Assembly: GCF_002749975.1 (NCBI RefSeq)
Contig: NZ_PEIG01000015.1
Span: 1 to 64,000, forward strand
Direction of reading: 5' to 3'
Source of the DNA: Gloeocapsopsis sp. IPPAS B-1203
GTDB lineage: Bacteria; Cyanobacteriota; Cyanobacteriia; Cyanobacteriales; Chroococcidiopsidaceae
Length of the DNA stretch: 64,000 bases
Shown here piece after piece: positions 53,782 to 62,856 of this stretch. The notes beneath the pieces are model-generated. The model ran no database searches. It saw only the letters and a program-made list of their open reading frames with translations, and was not told the origin of the DNA. Positions within the stretch are counted from its first letter, which is position 1; the number at the start of each line of letters is the position of its first letter. Both the position numbers and the translations under genes were made by a program.

Positions 53782-54057
53782 TAACACTGATTAATCTGGA
53801 GTCAACAACCAGGAAGCACTCTAGTCAAAGCCCTTTAATGTAGTAATTTAAGCATTTTACAAAAGGATCATCGAAGCAAATTCGATGACCCGTAGGAATT
53901 CAATAAAACGCTGTAAGAATCTGAAAGTAGCCAAGCATTAGAACTGAGTACGCCTTAGAAGAAATTAGGACAATGGAGGCGATGGGCGTATCCGATAGTG
54001 AGGCAAGGATGACGACACGGGGATACAGGAACTTTTTGCAGACAGGAGGAAGTCAAG

Positions 54058-54792
54058 ATGGTAAACGTTAATAGCAAAGTCATCGCAATCACCGGAGCGA
54101 GTAGCGGAATTGGTGAAGCAACTGCTAGATTACTCGCTCACCGAGGGTTGCGGGTTGTATTGGGAGCACGACGTACCGATCGACTTGCGGCGATCGCATC
54201 TGAAATCCGCGATAAAGGTGGCGTAGTAGAATACCGCGCTTTGGATGTGACTAGCCTCGAAGACATGCAAGCGTTTGTTGAGTTTGCCAAAGCGCGATTC
54301 GGTCGCCTTGATGTAATGGTCAACAATGCAGGGGTAAGACCATTCTCGAAGCTAGAAGTGTTGAAGATCGACGAGTGGAACCGCATGATTGATGTGAACC
54401 TGCGCGGCGTACTTCACGGCATTGCTGCCGCCCTGCCGCTCTTCAAACAGCAACACGCTGGACAGTTTGTGAATCTAGCCTCGGTTGGCGGACATCTTGT
54501 TTTTCCCTATGCTGCGGTTTACTGTGCCACCAAGTTTGCGGTGCGGGCAATCTCTGAGGGATTGCGGCAAGAATCGACAGATATTCGAGTGACAGTGATC
54601 TCGCCCGGCAATACGGAATCTGAAATCGGCAACACCATCACTGATGCGGAAGCGGCGCAGTGGGCAGCAGAATTTCGCACCTCCATTATGCCACCAGATA
54701 CGATCGCGCGTGCCATTGCCTTTGCGATCGAGCAACCAGACGACGTGGATGTGAATGAAATCCTCGTTCGACCGATTGGACAGAGCGGCTAA
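54058..54792 (+). CDS. Short-chain dehydrogenase/reductase (SDR), copy 1
   Basis: The 244-residue classical SDR uses NAD(P)H. The cofactor motif is TGASSGIGEATARLLA (TGxxxGIG, about residues 12-19), NNAG is at about 90, and catalytic Ser, Tyr, Lys lie in LASVGGHLVFPYAAVYCATK. AGGAGG stands eight bases before ATG. It is a clear paralogue of the SDR at 61279-61989, but retains eight residues (RAIAFAIE region) that the other lost. It leads the same-strand redox cluster. Substrate unknown. Confidence 0.92.
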   Translation: MVNVNSKVIAITGASSGIGEATARLLAHRGLRVVLGARRTDRLAAIASEIRDKGGVVEYRALDVTSLEDMQAFVEFAKARFGRLDVMVNNAGVRPFSKLEVLKIDEWNRMIDVNLRGVLHGIAAALPLFKQQHAGQFVNLASVGGHLVFPYAAVYCATKFAVRAISEGLRQESTDIRVTVISPGNTESEIGNTITDAEAAQWAAEFRTSIMPPDTIARAIAFAIEQPDDVDVNEILVRPIGQSG

Positions 54793-54875
54793 GTAACACT
54801 GTCCCAGGGTCATGTTTTCATGAGTTTCAACCCACTACAACAATTGAACTGAACAACCCCAAAAGAGATCGCAAC

Positions 54876-55284
54876 ATGAATACGCTCACCATCAGGAACA
54901 GCATCCGCCTGTTTCTGATGGTCGCCCTCTTTTTAGGAACCATCGCCCCGCGGCAAACACCTCTACATTCAGCAGAACAAGTTCCACGCCCAGTTTGCTG
55001 CGGATGTGTCCGCTAACGACGCGCAACTGATGGCTAGCACCCAGCGCCCGATTACGGAAGCCTCGCTGAACGAAGCCTCCGGTGCGCCCGCATGGAAATC
55101 TACCCCGTCCTAGATTATTTATGGCGATCGCGACTTGAACATTCCTCCAGCGGCACTGTCTTTCATGGCGAACCGCGCTAACTCAAAGGAGACCATTGTT
55201 GTGAATGGCGCGTCCCATGTCGTGATGGTTTCCCATTCAGATGCCGTTGCCAAGCTCATCGATCGTGCTGCAACCGCCCCATAG
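54876..55284 (+). pseudogene. Alpha/beta hydrolase remnant with exported leader
   Basis: ATG 54876 starts a signal-peptide-like MNTLTIRNSIRLFLMVALFL. A frame change near 54957 leads into the C-terminal half of an alpha/beta hydrolase: LYIQQNKFHAQFAADVSAND, TQRPITEASLNEASGAPAWK, then TAG at 55111-55113 where TGG (Trp) is expected before IIYGDRDLNIPPAALSF, and the His motif GASHVVMVSHSDAVAKLI. The nucleophile region is deleted. It has at least a deletion with frameshift and one nonsense codon. Confidence 0.8.
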
Positions 55285-55330
55285 ACGAAGCATAAATATT
55301 AGAACGCTGAATCACTTTAAGAGCAATTCT

Positions 55331-56056
55331 ATGTCAACTTTTGTCTTGGTTCATGGCTCCTGGCATGATGGTTCTGCTTGGCAAGCAGTCGTTGACCATC
55401 TAGAAGCGAAAGGGCATCAGGCTTTTGCTCCCACGATCGCAGGTCATGGTAAAGGCGTGAATAAGAACGTTAACCATGCTCAATGCACACAATCGATCGT
55501 CGATTACATTGTGGACAAAGACTTAACCGATATTGTTCTCTTAGGTCATAGTTTTGCCGGAACAATCATTGCGAAAGTTGCCGAAGCGATTAGCGATCGC
55601 ATTCGACGACTGATCTTCTTAGATGCTTTTGTCCTCAATGATGGTGAAAGCCTCAGAGATAACCTTCCGCCGCACTATCAAGCGCTATTTGACTCTCTAG
55701 CTAGAGAATCGGACGATCATACGCTGGTGATGCCGTTTGAGCTTTGGCGAGAAGCGCTTCTCAACGATGCTGACCTCGAACTGGCTCGATCCAGTTACGC
55801 ACAACTATCCCCTGAACCGTATCAACCGTGGATTGACAAGTTGGACTTGAAGCAGTTTTACTCGCTGCCCATGCCTAAAAGTTACCTCTACTGTACAGAA
55901 GATAATGTCCTCCCTCAAGGCGAGTGGGGTTGGCATCCGAGAATGTCTAACCGCTTGGGGCTATTTCGGCTTGTACAAATGCCTGGTAGTCACGAGGTCA
56001 TGTTTTCTAACCCGATCGGTTTAGCCGAAAAGATGATTGTGGCAGGGCGCGACTAG
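55331..56056 (+). CDS. Alpha/beta hydrolase (esterase-like)
   Basis: The 241-residue hydrolase has the oxyanion motif FVLVHGSWHDGSAW at the N-terminus, the nucleophile elbow GHSFAG (Ser near residue 80), the acid Asp near YCTEDNVLP, and catalytic His in MPGSHEVMFSNP. This resembles plant methylesterase/salicylate-binding-like and EstC-type hydrolases. ATG 55331 is chosen: the longer open frame to 55241 runs through the pseudogene end. It follows the hydrolase remnant. Confidence 0.88.
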   Translation: MSTFVLVHGSWHDGSAWQAVVDHLEAKGHQAFAPTIAGHGKGVNKNVNHAQCTQSIVDYIVDKDLTDIVLLGHSFAGTIIAKVAEAISDRIRRLIFLDAFVLNDGESLRDNLPPHYQALFDSLARESDDHTLVMPFELWREALLNDADLELARSSYAQLSPEPYQPWIDKLDLKQFYSLPMPKSYLYCTEDNVLPQGEWGWHPRMSNRLGLFRLVQMPGSHEVMFSNPIGLAEKMIVAGRD

Positions 56057-56073
56057 CAGCATTTATCTGTCTG

Positions 56074-56126
56074 TCGATCGACGATCGGACATCTCGCACT
56101 CCATTCGCTCACACGGTAAGACTCTG
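56074..56126 (+). pseudogene. Relic 3' end of a third FAD-oxidase copy
   Basis: TCGATCGACGATCGGACATC and the following bases (encoding RSTIGHLALHSLTR and TAA at 56117-56119) are almost identical to the 3' ends of both FAD oxidase genes (58035 and 59438 regions), and similarity continues into the CTCTGA after the stop. The remainder of this copy is absent. It shows that at least three copies existed. Confidence 0.8.
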
Positions 56127-56162
56127 AGGGATCTAGAACATTCACAATTACAGGAGATTCAG

Positions 56163-56636
56163 ATGACAATTTCAACTCAAACATCTTCAACTCTAGGCTC
56201 AAATCCTCTGAGTTCGATGCAAATCGATCATGTTTGCTTGAATGTCCCGAACTATGAGGAAACGCTTCAGTGGTATCAAGAAAAGCTCGATGCGACGATC
56301 GATCGAGAATGGACAGTTGATGTCTTCCCCGACCTGAAACTGGCTTATTTACAAGTCTATGGATTCCGGATCGAAATTATCGGCAGCACTCAGTCACGCT
56401 CTGGGATGCCCGAAGCTAAAGACCTTGGTGAAGGAGTACGCACGAGTGGCATTGGACATTTTTGTTTCCGTGTTGATGACGTGGATGCGGTACTGGCTGA
56501 ATTGAATCGACGCGGTGTCCCAACCTTTTTTGAACTGCGCAGCGACCCTGGTGCTGGAGTTCGGCTCTGTTTGGTGAAGGACAATAACGGCAATCTGATT
56601 GAATTTGTCACTCCTTTGAAAGAGTCTGCACAGTAA
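56163..56636 (+). CDS. Glyoxalase/VOC superfamily protein
   Basis: The 157-residue protein has a VOC (vicinal oxygen chelate) fold: MQIDHVCLNVPNYEETLQWY, then LAYLQVYGFRIEIIGS, GIGHFCFRVDDVDAVLAELN, and GVRLCLVKDNNGNLIEFVTP. His and Glu at the strand ends could bind a metal. It could be a glyoxalase, dioxygenase or resistance protein. ATG 56163 has AGGAG eight bases upstream; the longer open frame starts inside the oxidase relic. It is followed by the first FAD oxidase. Confidence 0.88.
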   Translation: MTISTQTSSTLGSNPLSSMQIDHVCLNVPNYEETLQWYQEKLDATIDREWTVDVFPDLKLAYLQVYGFRIEIIGSTQSRSGMPEAKDLGEGVRTSGIGHFCFRVDDVDAVLAELNRRGVPTFFELRSDPGAGVRLCLVKDNNGNLIEFVTPLKESAQ

Positions 56637-56655
56637 TTCCTGGAGGAAATCCATC

Positions 56656-56715
56656 ATGGCTCACGAGTCTACAAAACTTGCGATCGCCAATACCACTGAA
56701 AAGGAGAAATCATGA
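56656..56715 (+). CDS. 19-residue leader ORF overlapping the FAD oxidase start
   Basis: ATG 56656 with GGAGG nearby encodes MAHESTKLAIANTTEKEKS and ends in TGA overlapping the next ATG (ATGA). It may be a translational coupling leader or the stub of a deleted gene. Its function is not established. Confidence 0.35.
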   Translation: MAHESTKLAIANTTEKEKS

Positions 56716-58082
56716 CAACTACATACCGTCACAGTGCTGCTTTCGACGATCTCGCAGCACTGCTCACAGGACAGCTTTTTCTGCCTCAAGCTGCTGATTA
56801 TGAACAGGTGCGTCAGATCTGGAATGGTAAGGTGAAGACACAACCCGCTGCGATCGCTCGTTGTCTCACGGTACAAGATGTCATTCATACGGTTCGCTGG
56901 ACACGATCGCAGGGGCTACCCCTCTCGGTTCGAGCGGGAGGACACGATACTGCTGGACGAGCGTTGTCTGAGGGCGTGGTGATTGATTTGTCTCAGATGA
57001 GAACTGTCACCGTTGATCCTGTTGCACGCACAGCGCACGTTCAAGCTGGAGCAACGATCAGTGATCTGATCGAGACAACCACCCAATATGGGTTGGTGAC
57101 AGCGACAGGAACCTGCTCCGCCGTTGGCATGGCTGGATTTACCCTGGGAGGAGGATACAGCGAACTTACAGGGGCTTATGGGCTGGGTATTGATAATCTA
57201 CTGTCTGCACAAGTGGTCACTGCCGATGGGCAACTTATCACCGCAAACGCCAAAGAACATCCCGATCTGCTTTGGGGACTACGCGGTGGGGGAGGCAACT
57301 TTGGCGTTGTCGTCTCGCTGGAGTATCGCCTGCATCCACGCCCGACCGTGTTATCTGGGTTACTGCTCTATCCGCTAGGGGAAGCTAAAACCGTGTTAAG
57401 CCGTTTGAACGACTTCATGGCGACTATCCCCGATGAATTGACGATTCTGTCTGGGTTCATTCAGATGCCAGAGGGCGCGACAGTTCTCTTTCTCTTACCG
57501 CTCTACTGTGGTGACGCAGCAGGTGAGCCAGTAATCGCCCCCCTACGAACCTTTGGGACTGTGCTATTCGATCAGGTGCGATCGATGACGTATCGCGAAT
57601 TTATTCATCAGTGGGATGCGAATGCACCGAAGGGGCGTCACTACTATGCTAAAACACAGTCGATCAAAGGGTTTCAGCCTGAAATCATTGACACATTGAT
57701 CGAACAGGGACTGCCCTTTTCTTCCCCCTTTTCGTTCATCGCGCTGCATCACTTTCATGGAGCCGCGAGCCGCGTCGGGGCGTCGGAAACTGCTTTTGCA
57801 CTGCGGCAGGATCATCTAATGGTTGAGCTAATTGCAGCTTGGGAGCCACAGGACGACGAGCAGCGGCATCTTCAATGGGCACAAAACATCTCACGCTCCC
57901 TTGCACCTTATGCCTTAAAAGGCGGATACATCAGCCTTCTGGATCAGGAAGAACAGGAGCGTGTTCGGCTTGCTTTTGGGTCGAACTATGAGCGATTGCT
58001 CGATCTGAAGCAGAAATATGACCCAGATGATGTGTTTCGATCGACGATCGGACATCTCGCCCCCCATTTGCTCACACGGTAA
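56712..58082 (+). CDS. FAD-linked oxidoreductase, berberine-bridge enzyme type (copy 1)
   Basis: The 456-residue flavoprotein has the PCMH-type FAD domain (LSVRAGGHDTAGRALSEGVV, then the GGGY segment) and a C-terminal BBE domain ending YDPDDVFRSTIGHLAP. His78 (AGGHD) is the probable 8-alpha FAD attachment site, and Cys135 in ATGTCSAVGMAGFTLGGGYS is the probable 6-S-cysteinyl site, so FAD would be bicovalently bound. Such enzymes oxidise sugars or secondary metabolites. A close paralogue follows after 25 bp. Confidence 0.92.
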   Translation: MTTTYRHSAAFDDLAALLTGQLFLPQAADYEQVRQIWNGKVKTQPAAIARCLTVQDVIHTVRWTRSQGLPLSVRAGGHDTAGRALSEGVVIDLSQMRTVTVDPVARTAHVQAGATISDLIETTTQYGLVTATGTCSAVGMAGFTLGGGYSELTGAYGLGIDNLLSAQVVTADGQLITANAKEHPDLLWGLRGGGGNFGVVVSLEYRLHPRPTVLSGLLLYPLGEAKTVLSRLNDFMATIPDELTILSGFIQMPEGATVLFLLPLYCGDAAGEPVIAPLRTFGTVLFDQVRSMTYREFIHQWDANAPKGRHYYAKTQSIKGFQPEIIDTLIEQGLPFSSPFSFIALHHFHGAASRVGASETAFALRQDHLMVELIAAWEPQDDEQRHLQWAQNISRSLAPYALKGGYISLLDQEEQERVRLAFGSNYERLLDLKQKYDPDDVFRSTIGHLAPHLLTR

Positions 58083-58107
58083 GCCTCTGACAAATTAAGG
58101 AGAAATC

Positions 58108-59484
58108 ATGACAACTACATACCGTCACAGTGCTGCTTTCAACGATCTCGCAGCACTGCTCACAGAACAGCTTTTTTTTCCTCAAGATGCTGATTATGAA
58201 CAGGTGCGTCAACTCTTCAATGGCAGGGTGAAGACACAACCCGCTGCGATCGCTCGTTGTCTCACTGTACAAGATGTGATTCATACGATTCGCTGGACAC
58301 GATCGCATAATCTACCTCTCTCGGTTCGAGGTGCTGGACATGAGATTTTCGGACGATCGCTGATCGAGAATGGTGTGGTGATCGATCTGTCCCAGATGCG
58401 AGCCGTCACCGTTGATCCAGACACGCGCACAGCTCAAATTCAAGCTGGAGCAACGGCTAGCGACCTGATTGAGGCAGCACAGCAATACGGGTTAGCAACC
58501 GTCACGGGAACAATCTCTAGCGTTGGTATGACCGGACTGACTCTGGGGGGCGGCTATGGTCCTCTGAACGGTGCCTATGGACTGGCTGCTGATAATTTGC
58601 TGTCGGCACAAGTGGTCACTGCTGATGGGCAGCTTATCACCGCAAACGCCGAGGAAAACGCCGACCTACTCTGGGGACTGCGCGGTGGTGGTGGCAATTT
58701 TGGTGTCGTTGTTTCCCTGGAGTTTCGCCTGCATCCGCTCACAACCGTGTTATCGGGCTTACTGCTCTATCCTTTGGAGCAAGCTAGAACTGTGTTACAC
58801 CGTTTTAACGAGTTCATCGCCACCGCTCCTGATGAATTGACGATTCGGTCTGGATTCCTTCAGATCCCCGATGGTCAGATGGTGCTGTTTCTCTCACCGA
58901 CTTATTGTGGTTCTATTGAAGCGGGTGAACAAGCGATCGCACCTCTGCGGACTTTTGGTACAGTGCTGGTCGATCAGATGCAATCTGTTTCTTATCACGA
59001 ATTAATTCATAGTAACGATGCGTTCACTCCAAAGGGTCGTCACGGCTACCTTCAAACTCAGTCGCTTGACGGCTTACAGACTGAGACGATCGAGGCACTG
59101 ATTGAACAGGGACTGCCATTGCCTTCTCCGTTTTCGGCGATTAACATCCATCACTTTCATGGAGCCGCAAGTCGGGTAGGTGTATCTGAGACTGCTTTTG
59201 CGCTGCGTCAGGATCATCTGATGGTTGAGCTAATTGCAGCTTGGGAGCCACAGGACGACGAGCAGCGGTATATCCAATGGGCACAGAACCTCTCACAGGC
59301 ACTAGCACCCTATGCTTTCAAAGGGGGATACATCAATCTCCTAGATGAGCAAGAACAGGAGCGCGTTCGGCTTGCCTTCGGGTCGAACTATGAGCGATTG
59401 CTCGATCTTAAGCAGAAATACGATCCAGATGATGTGTTTCGATCGACGATCGGACATCTCGCACCCCATTCACTCACACGGTAA
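58108..59484 (+). CDS. FAD-linked oxidoreductase, berberine-bridge enzyme type (copy 2, lacks flavin Cys)
   Basis: The 458-residue protein is a close tandem copy of the preceding gene; even the leader AAGGAGAAATCATGACAACT is identical. His78 (GAGHEI) is kept, but the residue equivalent to Cys135 is Ile136 (VTGTISSVGMTGLTLGGGYG), so the 6-S-cysteinyl FAD bond cannot form. The C-terminus is again YDPDDVFRSTIGHLAP. A different substrate or redox potential is likely; the two could also work in sequence. Next gene is an SDR. Confidence 0.92.
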   Translation: MTTTYRHSAAFNDLAALLTEQLFFPQDADYEQVRQLFNGRVKTQPAAIARCLTVQDVIHTIRWTRSHNLPLSVRGAGHEIFGRSLIENGVVIDLSQMRAVTVDPDTRTAQIQAGATASDLIEAAQQYGLATVTGTISSVGMTGLTLGGGYGPLNGAYGLAADNLLSAQVVTADGQLITANAEENADLLWGLRGGGGNFGVVVSLEFRLHPLTTVLSGLLLYPLEQARTVLHRFNEFIATAPDELTIRSGFLQIPDGQMVLFLSPTYCGSIEAGEQAIAPLRTFGTVLVDQMQSVSYHELIHSNDAFTPKGRHGYLQTQSLDGLQTETIEALIEQGLPLPSPFSAINIHHFHGAASRVGVSETAFALRQDHLMVELIAAWEPQDDEQRYIQWAQNLSQALAPYAFKGGYINLLDEQEQERVRLAFGSNYERLLDLKQKYDPDDVFRSTIGHLAPHSLTR

Positions 59485-59541
59485 GGCTCTGACAAATCAT
59501 CGTCGTTCATAACAATCCCCAAACTCAACCAGGAAAATACC

Positions 59542-60294
59542 ATGTCACAAAAACTCTCAGGAAAAGTTGCGCTTGTCACTGGCGGCTCCAGCGGCATCGG
59601 TCTTGCTACTGCCAAGCGATTTGTCGCTGAAGGTGCTTATGTCTTTATCATGGGTCGTCGTCAGACTGAACTTGATGCTGCGGTAAACGAGATTGGTAAA
59701 AACGTGATGGGCATTCAGGGCGATGTATCAAATCTGGCAGAACTCGATCGTCTTTACGCCACGATCAAGCAAGAGCAAGGTCACTTGGATGTGATCTTCG
59801 CCAATGCTGGCATTGGAGAACCCATCCCGCTCGGATCGATCGCCGAAGAACACTTTGACAAAACATTCAACATCAACGTCAAAGGTCTACTTTTCACTGT
59901 GCAGAAGGCACTGCCGCTGATACCAGAGGGTGCTTCCATCATCCTGACTGGCTCAACTTCTTCTATCGTTGGTACTCCAGCCTTCAGCGTGTATGGCGCG
60001 ACTAAAGCTGCCGTGCGATCGTTTGCCCGCAACTGGACACTCGACCTTAAAGACCGCCAGATTCGAGTGAATGCGCTCAGCCCTGGTGTCACTCCGACTC
60101 CTGGTTACGATCAGTTTGGATTCAGTGAAGAGCAGGCGAAAGAATTTGTGGAGAGCCAAGCTAAAAATATTCCATTGGGACGAGTCGGCACGCCCGACGA
60201 GATCGCCAAAGCTGTTGTCTTTCTTGCTTCTGATGACAGCAGCTTTGTCAACGGCATCGAGCTGTTTGTAGATGGTGGCATGGCACAAATCTAA
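59542..60294 (+). CDS. Short-chain dehydrogenase/reductase (FabG-like)
   Basis: The 250-residue classical SDR has cofactor motif [18 protein letters not shown], the NAG strand [10 protein letters not shown] and catalytic residues in [20 protein letters not shown] (Ser, Tyr, Lys). The C-terminal [20 protein letters not shown] is typical of this family. It is not closely related to the two paralogous SDRs in the same cluster. Substrate unknown; it follows the FAD oxidases and could reduce or oxidise their products. Confidence 0.92.
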   Translation: MSQKLSGKVALVTGGSSGIGLATAKRFVAEGAYVFIMGRRQTELDAAVNEIGKNVMGIQGDVSNLAELDRLYATIKQEQGHLDVIFANAGIGEPIPLGSIAEEHFDKTFNINVKGLLFTVQKALPLIPEGASIILTGSTSSIVGTPAFSVYGATKAAVRSFARNWTLDLKDRQIRVNALSPGVTPTPGYDQFGFSEEQAKEFVESQAKNIPLGRVGTPDEIAKAVVFLASDDSSFVNGIELFVDGGMAQI

Positions 60295-60353
60295 ATGGGT
60301 GCTGTGTCCACAGCCAGCTAACAATTCAAATTCAGCATTCATAGGAGATTGCA

Positions 60354-61193
60354 ATGCCTTACGTTACTGTCGGTCAAGAAAATTCTGCAACCATTGATCT
60401 CTACTACGAAGATCTTGGCACAGGTCAACCGATTGTTCTGATTCATGGATTTCCCCTCAACGGTCATTCCTGGGAAAAGCAGACCTTAGTGCTGCTGAAT
60501 GCAGGGTATCGAGTCATTACCTACGATCGCCGTGGATTTGGCAACTCTAGTCAACCCTCATCTGGTTATGACTACGATACCTTCGCCGCCGATTTGAATA
60601 CACTCATGACCCAGCTTGACTTGCAAAATACCGTGTTGGTTGGCTTCTCAATGGGAACAGGTGAAGTGACGCGCTATCTTGGCAAATATGGCTCAGAACG
60701 GGTGCAGAAAGCGGTGCTAATGGCTTCTGTCCCACCATTTTTGTTAAAGACGAACGACAATTTAAAGGGCGTTGACCAAAGTGTCTTCGATGGCATTATG
60801 AAAGCGATCGTTGAAGATCGTCCAGCTTACTTTTCTGAATTTTTCAAAGCGTTCTTCAATGTGGATGTGTTGCTTGGCGATCGAATTAGCAATGAAGCAA
60901 TTCAGGCAAGTTGGAATGTGGCTGTAGCGTCTTCTGCGAAAGCGACTTTAGATTGTGTACCGTCCTGGCTCACCGATTTCCGCAATGATCTGCCCCGCAT
61001 TGATGTACCAACCCTGATCATTCATGGTGATGCTGATCGCATTTTGCCGCTTGAGTCCACCGCAGCAAGACTCCCGAAGCTGATTAAAAACAGTCAACTT
61101 GTTGTCATCCCTGGCGGACCGCACGCCATCAACTGGACTCACGCCGATCAGGTCAATCCCGCGTTGCTAAACTTTCTGCAACAGGAAAGTTAA
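60354..61193 (+). CDS. Alpha/beta hydrolase, cofactor-free haloperoxidase/arylesterase type
   Basis: The 279-residue hydrolase matches bacterial non-haem chloroperoxidases, which are perhydrolase-type esterases. It has VLIHGFPLNGHSWEKQTLVL, RRGFGNSSQPSSGYDYDTFA, nucleophile elbow GFSMGTGEVTRYLGKYGSER, acid Asp in IIHGDADRILPL and catalytic His in PGGPHAINWTH. No metal or haem is needed. It lies between two SDR genes in the same-strand cluster, with GGAGA seven bases before its ATG. Confidence 0.92.
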   Translation: MPYVTVGQENSATIDLYYEDLGTGQPIVLIHGFPLNGHSWEKQTLVLLNAGYRVITYDRRGFGNSSQPSSGYDYDTFAADLNTLMTQLDLQNTVLVGFSMGTGEVTRYLGKYGSERVQKAVLMASVPPFLLKTNDNLKGVDQSVFDGIMKAIVEDRPAYFSEFFKAFFNVDVLLGDRISNEAIQASWNVAVASSAKATLDCVPSWLTDFRNDLPRIDVPTLIIHGDADRILPLESTAARLPKLIKNSQLVVIPGGPHAINWTHADQVNPALLNFLQQES

Positions 61194-61278
61194 TCTTCAG
61201 GTCATAATGCCAATCGAAGTGCTGCTGAGGCATCCCAACTGTAAATCAGCTTTGATCAACCATAGGAGAAGAACTACG

Positions 61279-61989
61279 ATGTCAACTGTTGAGAACAAAG
61301 TTATTGCGATTACTGGAGCCAGTAGCGGTATTGGTGAAGCAACTGCTAGATTGCTTGCTCAGAAGGGTTTACGGGTTGTGTTGGGAGCAAGACGAACTGA
61401 TCGACTTGAAGCGATCGCTTCTGAAATTCGTGAGAAAGGCGGCGAAGCAGAATATCGCGCTCTGGATGTCACTAACCTCGAAGACATGCAAGCCTTTGTC
61501 GAGTTTGCTAAAGATCAATTTGGTCGTCTTGATGTCATTGTGAACAATGCAGGCTTGATGCCGCTCTCGAAGCTAGAGGTCTTAAAAATCGACGAGTGGA
61601 ACCGCATGATTGATGTGAACATTCGGGGTGTCCTTCATGGTATTGCTGCTGCTTTGCCTCTCTTCAAGCAGCAACGATCGGGGCAGTTTATCAATCTATC
61701 CTCAACTGGGGGGCACAACGTCTATCCGACCGCAGCCGTGTACTGCGCTACGAAATTCGCAGTCTGGGCAATCTCTGAGGGACTGCGGCAGGAATCGACC
61801 GATATCCGAGTCACGGTCATCTCACCTGGACCAACTGAATCTGAACTGCCCAGCACAATCACTGATACTGAAGCGGCGGAGTGGGTGGAGGAATTTCGCA
61901 AGACAATGATTCCGGCAGATGCGATCGAGCAGCCCGCAGAAGTGGATGTTAGTGAGATTGTTGTTCAACCCATCAGACGAAGCGATTAA
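61279..61989 (+). CDS. Short-chain dehydrogenase/reductase (SDR), copy 2
   Basis: The 236-residue protein is a close paralogue of the SDR at 54058. It has TGASSGIGEATARLLAQKGL, NNAGLMPLSKLEVLKIDEWN and catalytic LSSTGGHNVYPTAAVYCATK. Near the C-terminus IPADAIEQPAEVDVSEIVVQ lacks eight residues found in copy 1 because of a 24-bp deletion between CGATCG repeats; this removes a helix before the last strand and may impair function. ATG 61279 after GGAGAAGAACTACG is preferred to the longer frame from 61207. Confidence 0.9.
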   Translation: MSTVENKVIAITGASSGIGEATARLLAQKGLRVVLGARRTDRLEAIASEIREKGGEAEYRALDVTNLEDMQAFVEFAKDQFGRLDVIVNNAGLMPLSKLEVLKIDEWNRMIDVNIRGVLHGIAAALPLFKQQRSGQFINLSSTGGHNVYPTAAVYCATKFAVWAISEGLRQESTDIRVTVISPGPTESELPSTITDTEAAEWVEEFRKTMIPADAIEQPAEVDVSEIVVQPIRRSD

Positions 61990-62019
61990 GCACCAGGTAA
62001 CAAAAAGGAGTTCATCACC

Positions 62020-62799
62020 ATGTCTAAAATGTCTTCTAAAAACCACCCGCAGAAGCCCCCTGCCGCGATCGCACCCAACAAAGATTCCCGTCCGGGCTGG
62101 TCTGAGATCATTGTTGGTCTTGTCGTCTTAGCGATCGTTGGATTCGGGGGTGGTTCATAACTCAAGCGGCTCGGTCTTGACCCCGTAATCTACGGTCTGA
62201 TCTTCGCTGCGCTCTCCGGCATCGCCGGAACTGCCGGGTTTGTCGCGGCTGTGTTACTGCGGATTCGTTCCCTGAGCGCCTTCGGTGTACGCCCAGTTTC
62301 CAAGCGCTGGCTGCGGATCGGGGTCAGAGCGGGAGTGGTTGCTTTCGTGCTCAGGATTTTGGCAGTCCTAGCTTGGATTCGGATCACCGGGGATGCCACC
62401 AATATCCAGGGTATGTACACAGAGGGCGGTAGGGGTGGAGTACTGTCTCTGGTTTTGGCGACGTTGTTTCTCGGCATCCTCACGCCCGTCGGTGAGGAGT
62501 TGCTCTTGCGGGGTGTCGTCGCCAACGCCCTGCTGCGCTACGGTTCATTCGTTGGGGTCGTAGGCAGCGCCCTAATCTTTGCTCTCGCTCACGGTATCAA
62601 CACCGCCTTCCCCGTAGCCTTGGTGGTCGGTCTGATCGCTGGGGAGGTATTCCGCCGCAGTGGATCGGTCTGGACTGCCGTCATCGTTCACGTTGTTGTC
62701 AACCTGCCAACGGTTCCGGTGATAGTGTTCGCTGGCATGGGTCTTAGCACCTCCTCAAGTCAATCAGAGCGTGCAAGCTGTCTCAGCAACGTGAAATAG
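62020..62799 (+). pseudogene. CPBP family intramembrane protease with an in-frame stop
   Basis: ATG 62020, with AAAGGAG eleven bases before it, begins MSKMSSKNHPQKPP and a membrane segment EIIVGLVVLAIVGFGGGS. TAA at 62158-62160 interrupts it, and the same frame continues LKRLGLDPVIYGLIFAALSG to 62799 with the CPBP (CAAX/Abi) motifs EELLLRGVV (EExxxR), ALAHGIN and HVVVNLP. Without the stop it would be a 259-residue intramembrane metalloprotease. The downstream part could be expressed from an internal start (for example TTG 62251), but would lack the first helices. Confidence 0.82.
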
Positions 62800-62856
62800 A
62801 GTCAAACGTACCGACCCAAGGAACACAATGAATAAGCCCAAATTTATTGAGGCACT

